A DNA stretch of 26,009 nt. Origin: Desulfobacterales bacterium (lineage in GTDB: Bacteria > Desulfobacterota > Desulfobacteria > Desulfobacterales > RPRI01). A program made the position numbers and the translations under genes. The notes beneath the pieces were generated by a model. That model was given only the letters and a program-made list of their open reading frames with translations, had not been told where the DNA came from and ran no database searches. Positions 8,042-14,078 of this stretch are shown piece by piece; the first letter of the stretch is position 1; each line of letters begins with the position of its first letter. The stretch lies in NCBI GenBank assembly GCA_020052975.1, contig JAGVOC010000331.1, positions 1 through 26,009 on the forward strand, read 5' to 3'.

Positions 8042-8764
8042 TTAGAAAGTAGCCTCGAAGCGCCATAGAATCGCGTCTCCGTTAGAAATTGTCTGGCTGG
8101 AAGCGCCAAGACTGGCTAAACTTCCATTCAGGTAATACATCCAGTAATTGCTTGATCCCGGACTGTTGCTGACCCCATCCAACTCCTCCACGAAAACACC
8201 ATAAGAAGAATTATTCGAATAGTTGAAGGAAAATCCGTATGTACTGCTGGCTCCTTCCAAAAGCTCGAAAACGGTACAGTCTTTCTCAACTTCCATAGGA
8301 TACTCAAGCGTTCTGACCCCGTTGTCTATGGTCAGATTGACGTGTATATACTCGTCATTTTCCGCCACTGGAGGGGGTGGGTTCTGATTACCTGAAGAAG
8401 CGCCATTTGCAGCTGCTATATTTTGATTTGAGCTGGATTGGGTTTGTTGCGGCTGCTGTGAACTATTATTCTGTGACCCATTAAGATTATTGCCCTCCAG
8501 GCCCGTTGATTGTGGAGTGCGATTCGTCTCATCGGAAATCACCGATTTCGGGTCTTGCACCTGCGAAGCATCAATCCCTGCAATCTCACTTCCGTTAATC
8601 GCTGTTGTTTCATCGATCGGACTGGTAGCTGCTTCCAGCCCAGTCGACTTGCCGAAATGAAACAGGATCATGCCGGTGAGCAAAGCCGCAACCAAACCGA
8701 CCGTGAATATGGCTCCCCATTCCAGGCGATTGAATTGTAGATATTTCCTTAAACCATCTCTCAT
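8042..8764 (-). CDS. Membrane-anchored DUF4430 protein
   Basis: A 240-residue surface protein. It has a short cytoplasmic basic N-terminus, one membrane helix at about 16-36, and a long Ser/Asn/Gln/Pro-rich linker (about 40-135). A DUF4430 domain closes it (about 137-240), with the diagnostic NYWMYYLNG block and a preceding TVFELLEGAS helix. It is first in the operon, 48 bp before the larger DUF4430 protein. In a transcobalamin-like scheme it could hold ligand at the membrane; this is inference. The ATG at 8764 has AAAGGTG eight bases upstream. Confidence 0.75.
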   Translation of the reverse strand: MRDGLRKYLQFNRLEWGAIFTVGLVAALLTGMILFHFGKSTGLEAATSPIDETTAINGSEIAGIDASQVQDPKSVISDETNRTPQSTGLEGNNLNGSQNNSSQQPQQTQSSSNQNIAAANGASSGNQNPPPPVAENDEYIHVNLTIDNGVRTLEYPMEVEKDCTVFELLEGASSTYGFSFNYSNNSSYGVFVEELDGVSNSPGSSNYWMYYLNGSLASLGASSQTISNGDAILWRFEATF

Positions 8765-8812
8765 GAGAACACCTTTAGACGTCCCGCGGCGCCAGCTGCT
8801 AACCGGCGTTAA

Positions 8813-8841
8813 CTTATATTTTGATTGACTGAGTAAATCAA
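8813..8841 (-). promoter_or_regulatory. Promoter of the DUF4430 operon with overlapping palindromic operator
   Basis: On the minus strand a -35 TTGATT (8836-8841) and -10 TATAAG (8813-8818) are exactly 17 bp apart. The bases 8821-8841 form a 21-bp near-perfect palindrome (TTGATT-G-ACT-G-AGT-A-AATCAA, one mismatched pair) covering the -35 box and most of the spacer. That is where a repressor would block RNA polymerase. The transcript would start about 40 bases before the DUF4430 gene. Confidence 0.6.
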
Positions 8842-9046
8842 GTTATTTTGTTTATAATCAATTAGACTTGTTATTTTTATCAGCGGCTAAAGAAAAAGTC
8901 AATGGTATGAGAGTTATTTATGGAGGAAAAGAAAATCTCGGCTGTGAGCTCTTTGCTGTTAAAATCAATGCAGTCGACAATTGCCCGCTCCTAAGCCAGG
9001 AAGGCATACGGGTGCGACTTTCTAAATAAAGCGAGGATATTTCACC
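8842..9046. other. Leader region of the winged-helix regulator gene, structured-looking
   Basis: No gene is seen here. A TATAAT box lies on the plus strand at 8853-8858 without a good -35. Further down are purine-rich blocks (GGAGGAAAAGAAAATC near 8922-8937, GCTGTTAAA near 8955) and AAGCCAGGAAGGC (8993-9005). The last resembles the 3' end of cobalamin riboswitches, but the rest of that motif is missing. A GAGG ribosome site lies about 11 bases before the next start. Confidence 0.3.
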
Positions 9047-9841
9047 ATGGGACATGTTTTGCAGAACAAAGGCGCAACGACTAAATTTCAAATACTAATC
9101 GAAATAGCCGCCAGCCAGCCCAGCATTCCCCAAAAAGATATCGCTCAGAAGTTGGGTGTTTCCCCCCAGGCCGTTTCTGAATATATGGAGACGTTGCTAA
9201 AAGAGGGTCTGGTGAGTACGAAGGGACGTTCAAAATACAAAGTAACGCCACAGGGCACAGACTGGATTTTAAAGACCCTTAGGGAATTTCAAAGCTTCAT
9301 AAACTTTGTCAAAACAGCAGTGACGAATATCACCGTTTGTGCGGCCATCGCGGATTGCACCCTAGCGCAGGGCCAAAAAGTAGGGCTAAAAATGAAACAA
9401 GGCTTACTCTTCGCCACAAATCCCAAGAGTTGCACGGCCACAGGGGTAGCGGTTGCGGACGCCAGCAAGGGTGAAGACGTAGGCATTGCGGAAATAAGAG
9501 GCATTGTGAGTCTGAAGCCAGGAAACGTGACTATTTTGAAGGTGCCTAGCATCCATGACGGCGGCTCAAAAAATATTGATTTCCGCAAGGCAAAAAAGCA
9601 TATCACCAGGTCCTGTCTGGTAGGCGCCATTGGCATTGAGGCCCTGATTGCCTTACGAAGTCTCGGAGTGGAGCCCGGTTATCTCTATGGAGTAAGCGAA
9701 GCAGCGATTGAGGCCAGCCGCTCCGGCTTATCCTCCTTAATATTCGCTTCAGATGACGCTGTCCCAAATCTGCTAAAAAAATTGCAAGAAGCAGAATTAA
9801 GGTACGAGCTCTTGGATTTGAGCATGGAAAAGCCGCGATAA
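9047..9841 (+). CDS. Winged-helix transcriptional regulator with unknown C-terminal domain
   Basis: A 264-residue predicted regulator. Residues about 12-75 form a MarR/ArsR-like winged helix (IPQKDIAQKLGVSPQAVSEY recognition helix, KYKVTPQG wing). The remaining 185 residues are not a standard effector domain. They contain a cysteine pair (C112, C118), a beta-rich stretch (EIRGIVSLKPGNVTILKVPS) and an alpha/beta part (GIEALIALRSLGVEP, GLSSLIFAS). The layout recalls a wHTH-plus-unknown-domain family I associate mainly with archaea, without certainty. No terminator is obvious downstream. It could control the DUF4430 operon on its left or the tRNA-VKOR-YedF group on its right; the ligand is unknown. 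Confidence 0.7.
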   Translation: MGHVLQNKGATTKFQILIEIAASQPSIPQKDIAQKLGVSPQAVSEYMETLLKEGLVSTKGRSKYKVTPQGTDWILKTLREFQSFINFVKTAVTNITVCAAIADCTLAQGQKVGLKMKQGLLFATNPKSCTATGVAVADASKGEDVGIAEIRGIVSLKPGNVTILKVPSIHDGGSKNIDFRKAKKHITRSCLVGAIGIEALIALRSLGVEPGYLYGVSEAAIEASRSGLSSLIFASDDAVPNLLKKLQEAELRYELLDLSMEKPR

Positions 9842-9942
9842 ATTTGGACCCGGATGACCCGGTCGCCAGCCGGATTATCTTGTATTTCAGCGGGAGAGCC
9901 GATCTGTATGATTCTCACATAAATGACTATGGATCGATTACA

Positions 9943-10027
9943 AAGGAGGTGGGTCGTTGCCGCATAGATGAACACCCGCTGCGCTCCGTGTCGAGCGCAA
10001 TTCGTGGCTGACCGCCGGTCCCTCCTT
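9943..10027 (+). ncRNA. Candidate structured RNA / long hairpin
   Basis: The 85 bases are closed by AAGGAGG (9943-9949) pairing with CCTCCTT (10021-10027). Inside, GGTC can pair with GACC and GCC with GGC, and a 7-bp hairpin TGCGCTC-CGTGTC-GAGCGCA forms the tip. This gives a long interrupted rod in the 315-bp gap before the tRNA. I cannot match it to a known RNA family. It could be a small RNA, a leader element of the tRNA transcript or an elaborate terminator (little T-tract follows). Confidence 0.4.
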
Positions 10028-10156
10028 AATCAGCTCGCCCGTTATTAAGGTCTAGTACCAAGCCCTTAAAGAATACAGCTTCATAGGACTGGCCGGTCCA
10101 GTTTCGACCTGCACTCCGTTCGAGGGAATCTCGCTGATTTCGGTTTTCCAGAATAC

Positions 10157-10254
10157 GGGGGCGTTGGAACCGGTAGTTCCCGGCGGTCTGCAAAACCGTT
10201 CGCTGGTCTGAAAGCCAGACCGGTAGTGGGTTCGACTCCCACACGCCCCCTCCA
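10157..10254 (+). tRNA. Selenocysteine-tRNA-shaped tRNA with GCA (Cys) anticodon
   Basis: A 98-base tRNA gene with encoded CCA. The acceptor stem is 8 bp (GGGGGCGT with ACGCCCCC, 10157-10164/10243-10250) and the T arm has 5 bp (GTGGG, loop TTCGACT, CCCAC). Together these make the 13-bp 8/5 branch diagnostic of bacterial tRNA-Sec. The D arm is GGAAC-CGGTA-GTTCC. The anticodon loop is CTGCAAA with U33 and GCA at 34-36 (10190-10192), closed by a GCGGT/ACCGT stem. The long variable arm has GGTCTG-AAAGC-CAGACC extended by CT/GG. Bacterial tRNA-Sec normally has UCA and G73; here one base differs in the anticodon (U34 to G) and the discriminator is T73, the cysteine-type base recognised by CysRS. 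It should read UGC/UGU. Whether it carries Cys, Sec or neither cannot be told from sequence. Confidence 0.9.
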
Positions 10255-10286
10255 CCAATCTTGCACAACCGGAAAGGTGACAATCC

Positions 10287-10736
10287 ATGAAGCTCAGAAT
10301 ATTACTATCGATTGTAATCATGTTGGCTCTACTGGGAGCCGGCGATTCAAGCTATGCGCTGTATCAGCATTACACGCCTCCCGAGACCTCTGCCTGTGAC
10401 GTCAATGAAACCATCAGCTGCACAGCCATAAACCAGAGCGAGTATTCTGTTCTTCTGGGGATGCCTGTCGCAGGACTTGGCACGGCCGGATATGCACTGA
10501 TAGCCGCACTGGCAGTGGCAATGATGGTGCAGTTCCGCAAGATGCTGGCTGGCTGGCTGCTCCTGGCGGTAACTATCGTGGCGTTGGTTTTCTCGTTATG
10601 GCTGACATGGATCGAAATCTTCATCCTGAAAGCTGTCTGTCCGCTTTGCGTGATGTCGCTACTTGCGATCACGGCAATAACGGTACTGGCGCTGCTTGTG
10701 GTCTTATTCAGCCGTTGGGAAGCTGTTGATATTTAA
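10287..10736 (+). CDS. VKOR-family (vitamin K epoxide reductase-like) thiol oxidoreductase
   Basis: Integral membrane protein of 149 residues with four hydrophobic helices (about 3-18, 62-80, 88-108, 122-141). It carries the VKOR cysteine set: loop cysteines C37 and C45 flanking DVNETIS, the conserved SEYSVLLGMPVAGLG block, and the catalytic C118-P-L-C121 before the last helix. Bacterial VKORs replace DsbB, passing electrons from a DsbA-like partner to quinone to make disulfides in exported proteins. No DsbA-like domain is fused or adjacent. The ATG is preceded by GGAAAGGTGACAATCC and lies 32 bp after the tRNA, so co-transcription is likely. All four cysteine codons are TGT/TGC, readable by the neighbouring GCA tRNA as well as by ordinary tRNA-Cys. 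Confidence 0.88.
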   Translation: MKLRILLSIVIMLALLGAGDSSYALYQHYTPPETSACDVNETISCTAINQSEYSVLLGMPVAGLGTAGYALIAALAVAMMVQFRKMLAGWLLLAVTIVALVFSLWLTWIEIFILKAVCPLCVMSLLAITAITVLALLVVLFSRWEAVDI

Positions 10737-10801
10737 CACATTTCCTTTTGACCCACCCTTGGGGAAGGCTCTTTCTAAAAAAGCAACGATCAAAAGGAGC
10801 A

Positions 10802-11140
10802 ATGATGAAAGACAAGATAGTACTGATAAGCGACGAGGGAATCGGTCATGGTGACGAGAAACTGGGGGGCTTGCTCATGGCTAATTTCCTCAGAATGTTG
10901 GCCGAGCGTCCCGAAGTTCCTAAGGCATTGTTTTTTCTTAACCATGGGGTCAAGTTAACCAGTTACGACTCGCTGGTGCTGGCTCACCTGGTCAAATTAA
11001 CCGAGGGTGGTTGCCAGCTCTTGATTTGCCGAACATGTCTGGAATATTTGAACCTTCTGGATCACATGGCAGTAGGAAAAGTATCCAGCATGGGAGATTT
11101 CATCATCTTGGCCGAGAAGCATGAGGTCATAACCGTCTAA
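10802..11140 (+). CDS. YedF C-terminal-like / DsrE-family protein
   Basis: A 112-residue cytosolic protein matching the DsrE-like C-terminal half of the selenium-metabolism protein YedF: GIGHGDEKLGGLLM (13-26), FFLNHGVKL (44-52), CRTCLEY (76-82, usually CGTCLDY in YedF), VGKVSSMGDFI (91-101). The N-terminal TusA-like domain of full YedF is absent. YedF genes are largely confined to selenium-using bacteria, often near selD; the biochemical role is not settled, but persulfide or selenide handling at the Cys pair C76/C79 is the usual suggestion. AAAAGGAGC just before ATGATG sets the start at 10802 or 10805; an in-frame ATG at 10748 has no ribosome site. It follows the VKOR gene by 65 bp. Confidence 0.8.
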   Translation: MMKDKIVLISDEGIGHGDEKLGGLLMANFLRMLAERPEVPKALFFLNHGVKLTSYDSLVLAHLVKLTEGGCQLLICRTCLEYLNLLDHMAVGKVSSMGDFIILAEKHEVITV

Positions 11141-11558
11141 GTCATTTGATCTAACCCGACAAGGTTCTTTGCGAAAATTAACAGCCTGGAGACAGGGAAG
11201 TTCGATTCCCGCTGGCTGTCCAGTTTTCGGGCTCGAAAATATGCCTTTTTCAAGGCTTTTTCAGAGAAATAATGATGGCGGCCATCTCTTCCCAAGAAAT
11301 ACTTCCACATCTCCGCGATCAATCTCTTTAGACGGTGATCGAACTCGGTCTGCTGGGCTGGCAACGGCATAGCTCCAGAATAGACTGATAGGCTGTCCCA
11401 GGGCGCTTGAGCAGTGTGAGTCGTTCCTCCGGTGAAGTACCATTAATGTTGAAAGCTGGTTCCACCGTACAATCCACCATGCGTTTAATAGGTCCTTTGC
11501 TCTATTTGAAGGCAAAACCCTTTCCTCTTTCTCGGAATTAGATAATGCTAGAGGAAAA
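11141..11558. other. Gene-poor stretch after the YedF-like gene
   Basis: No convincing gene. A hairpin at about 11181-11217 (ACAGCC with GGCTGT around GGGAAGTTCGATTCCC) includes a tRNA T-loop-like GTTCGATTC and ends in TCCA. The T-stem pairs only when the loop is shifted and no other tRNA arms are present, so it may be a decayed tRNA end or chance. Confidence 0.4.
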
Positions 11559-11709
11559 GTTCGAGTCCTGAGTGGTGTTTTCGTCTTGATTTGGCTTGTT
11601 TAAGCCAAAAAAGAGGAATTTTGATTTGGTAGACCAGGTGCTACGGTATTCGAAAAGCTTTAAGAACGAGATTTATCTTTTGAATAGGCTGAGAAAAGCG
11701 TGTTGCTGA
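11559..11709 (+). repeat. Diverged repeat, copy B (remnant coding segment)
   Basis: Homologous to 1567-1733 in direct orientation, about 10 kb away. It shares GTTCGAGTCCTG, the TTTGGCTTG-TTT-AAGCCAAA hairpin, and a reading frame (11590-11709) giving FGLFKPKKR, LVDQVLRYSK and EIYLLNRLRK. A TGA directly before the conserved frame and a changed C-terminus (ending ACC) suggest it is not an intact gene. The 116 bp to the next gene end hold nothing I recognise. Confidence 0.6.
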
Positions 11710-11824
11710 AAGGGATTGTTCATATAAACCAATAATGTAAGCAAGGCAAAATAAATTTGCGAATGACCAGCTTGATTGAACCTAAGTCTGCTTCCCAACA
11801 CACAAATAACTAGCTAAGAACGGT

Positions 11825-12793
11825 TCAGAACAAGAACAACAGTTCGTCCTCGTGGCCGACTTTATCAGTCTTAATCGTATCGATGTAGTAGTCCCTGATT
11901 GCCATTCGTTTTTCGTCTGACCAACTTGCGTGGTGACTCGGCGATAAAACGAAGTTCTCTGAAGTGGAGAGAATCAACTTTGACAATAGGTATAATTTGT
12001 AATACTTGTCAGCCGCCAATATCTCCCTCAAGTGCTGTCTGATATAAGACGCGTCTTTTTTTGTGAACGAGAAGACCACGACCAGGTCGCCGTTAGCTGG
12101 GTAGACATTGAAAATCGTCCGCTCGGGATCGTCTTTGTTTATCGTCCTCTCCGCATAGGTAAAGACCGAGCTTACGGCGAGTATGGGCGGGACTTCCTTA
12201 ATCACCATCGCTTCATGTTCTAGGCCGTCGCAGTGTCTGGCCAAATAAAGTTCATCCAGGACATTCTTATATATGTAAAAATCGTATGCGTTAATCATCA
12301 TCTGCGCTGCCGCCATTCCTGCTAGGGAAGGATTGTTGCCATCCTCGAGGCCTAGCTCAACGGCTTTTTTATAAGGTAGCTGAAGCCTTCCGGCCGCGTT
12401 TATGTTAGCAGAGTATTCGCGAAGAACAGATCTATATGCAAGAAGGAAGAGATGTTCCTGATTGTGAAGTGCTACTGGCTGCTTATCTATCGGCTCGAAG
12501 AGCTCGTTGTCGTGCCGTCCGCATAGTCCTGTAAAAACTGTTGCCTGCCTTCGCCCTACTTGCCTGAATTCGATATCAGGCGGTAAGGGGTACCGCTGGC
12601 CCCGAACCATAACAACATGGCCGTTCAGGGCGAGTTGATCAAGGATTCGCCTGTTCTGAATCGAGTGGGCGCGTATTGACCTTTCCTCGCAGCTCTGAGT
12701 CGGTTCTAGGCATTGACGGTGCAGATGTTCCGGCAACCCGGCTATATAGTTCTTTAGCTGTTTCTTTTTTTCTTCCAAGCCGTCTTCATTCAT
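11825..12793 (-). CDS. Unknown protein with HNH-like Cys/His pattern
   Basis: A 322-residue protein of unknown function. Its first third has a possible treble-clef/HNH-type arrangement: C28 and C35, RAH (H43) with IQNRRIL, then C91-x2-H94-D95 in GLCGRHDNELFEPID. The middle is helical (about 110-200). The last third has strand-rich VYPANGDLVVVFSFTKKD followed by helices. No signal peptide or membrane helix is seen. It is transcribed away from the next gene in a defence island, so a nuclease or sensor role is conceivable but not shown. The ATG at 12793 has only a weak ribosome site. Confidence 0.6.
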   Translation of the reverse strand: MNEDGLEEKKKQLKNYIAGLPEHLHRQCLEPTQSCEERSIRAHSIQNRRILDQLALNGHVVMVRGQRYPLPPDIEFRQVGRRQATVFTGLCGRHDNELFEPIDKQPVALHNQEHLFLLAYRSVLREYSANINAAGRLQLPYKKAVELGLEDGNNPSLAGMAAAQMMINAYDFYIYKNVLDELYLARHCDGLEHEAMVIKEVPPILAVSSVFTYAERTINKDDPERTIFNVYPANGDLVVVFSFTKKDASYIRQHLREILAADKYYKLYLLSKLILSTSENFVLSPSHHASWSDEKRMAIRDYYIDTIKTDKVGHEDELLFLF

Positions 12794-12923
12794 TACTGTT
12801 ATTCTCGATAGTCCGGCACTTTGTCAATCATTGAAATCAGGACAACCGGGGAGTAGTCTTCATCCTACATTACTTACGGTGTTGATCGAATGCGAGCAGG
12901 AGCAAGGCTCGGTCGGGAGGGGC

Positions 12924-13916
12924 ATGGTCGCTGTCAGTATAAATGAGGACATCGAAGAGGCGCAGAAAAGGCTGCGGACCTACTACGGGTATGCCGAATC
13001 CTTCGTCACGGCAGCAAGACAAGCTTATAACACTGATGATGATGCAACCCTTATCAGACGGCTTCTGCACAGCCAGAAGCAGCTTCCACGGTACAAGAAG
13101 ACAAGAGGTGGCGGCGAAATAGTACCTGCTTTGCAATCAGAGTTTCGGCACGCCCTTGCTCGCAGCCTTTTCACGATTGAAGCCATGCGTCGCCTTCCGG
13201 TCGACTCTGAGGCCGGACTCGTTCACGGAGCTAACTTATGGCTACCGGTACAAGCCTATTACTCGGTCCATGGGGCCGGCCAGGCCTGTCTGATTAGTCT
13301 TTCTGGAACTGCACCACGCGACCACCGAGGCTTTCGTGCAGCCTTCGCCGATATAGCACCTTTTCTCTTTCCTTGGCCCCTTTCGATAATTTGCACGGGC
13401 GGGCCGGAAAAAGAGAAATTTGAGCTCGGTGGCGGGGCGACAATTGATATTGGCGAGGTTATCGGGACCTCCAACCTCTCTTCGATTTCTGGAGCGAATG
13501 CAGAGGTGCTGATTGCGAAGTGTTTGACGACTTCCCGGCGACGGGCATTGGAAGATATTTACGAAGAGAAGCGCAGGCGAGAAAGAAAGCCGAGTCGCAG
13601 CCGCCGGAATCTGAATCGGCAGGAAAAGGAGAAGACATGCGCGGATCTACATGGAACCACGGTCGCTGATTTTCTCTATCGCATGCGAATCAGGTCGAAC
13701 TACGATGATCCCAGTATGTATATCTTCGCCTATGACGATATGGACGAAGCGGCTTCACACTACAAAAACCTCTGCCTGCTAAGCGAGATGGTTGCAGCCT
13801 GCGCCGAGGGCATCATTTGCAGAAGACTTGGTATGGAGAAGCTGATTGCTATTCATCGCAAACTGCGACTGCGTCGGTTTGATTCTTGGCATGAGCGGCC
13901 AGCTCTGCCCGTTTGA
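12924..13916 (+). CDS. Unknown, largely helical protein, possibly HEPN-like
   Basis: A 330-residue protein I do not recognise. The start is the ATG at 12924, directly after GGGAGGGGC; the frame opens 93 bp earlier but without a ribosome site. Features: helical N-terminus (about 8-60), a mid region with ANLWLPVQAYYSVHGAG (about 103-119), a strongly basic Arg/Lys segment (about 214-237) that may bind nucleic acid, and a C-terminal helical part. The motif RSNYDDPSMYIF near 257-268 recalls the R-x3-NY-x-D helix of HEPN domains; this is suggestive only. It is divergent from the HNH-like gene with about 130 bp between, so the two may be co-regulated. Confidence 0.55.
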   Translation: MVAVSINEDIEEAQKRLRTYYGYAESFVTAARQAYNTDDDATLIRRLLHSQKQLPRYKKTRGGGEIVPALQSEFRHALARSLFTIEAMRRLPVDSEAGLVHGANLWLPVQAYYSVHGAGQACLISLSGTAPRDHRGFRAAFADIAPFLFPWPLSIICTGGPEKEKFELGGGATIDIGEVIGTSNLSSISGANAEVLIAKCLTTSRRRALEDIYEEKRRRERKPSRSRRNLNRQEKEKTCADLHGTTVADFLYRMRIRSNYDDPSMYIFAYDDMDEAASHYKNLCLLSEMVAACAEGIICRRLGMEKLIAIHRKLRLRRFDSWHERPALPV

Positions 13917-14078
13917 CGAGAAGGTGTTCGAGTTGGCTGTGAGTATTTCAAGATAGCGACCTGCGCGCAATTGGTTTTCACCTCTTCAATGCTTCTAGCT
14001 ATGGACACATTTTTTGTTTCGTGATAAAGATAGTGTAGTTTGTAAAGTGTCTATTAATCCAGTTTATGGAACCTAAAT

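Noticed and set aside
8880..9020. Full cobalamin riboswitch call
   Set aside because: Only the AAGCCAGGA-like end fits; the B12 box and central stems are missing, so it is listed only as a weak finding.
10026..10321. Three overlapping minus-strand reading frames of 61-89 codons
   Set aside because: They are antisense to the tRNA and the VKOR start; the tRNA explains the region.
11181..11220. tRNA 3'-half-like hairpin (GTTCGATTC, ending TCCA)
   Set aside because: The T stem does not pair in the canonical register and no D or anticodon arm lies upstream, so it is not called as a tRNA.
11137..11515. Minus-strand frames of 77 and 84 codons after the YedF-like gene
   Set aside because: They overlap each other, include the hairpin region, lack ribosome sites and show no domain.
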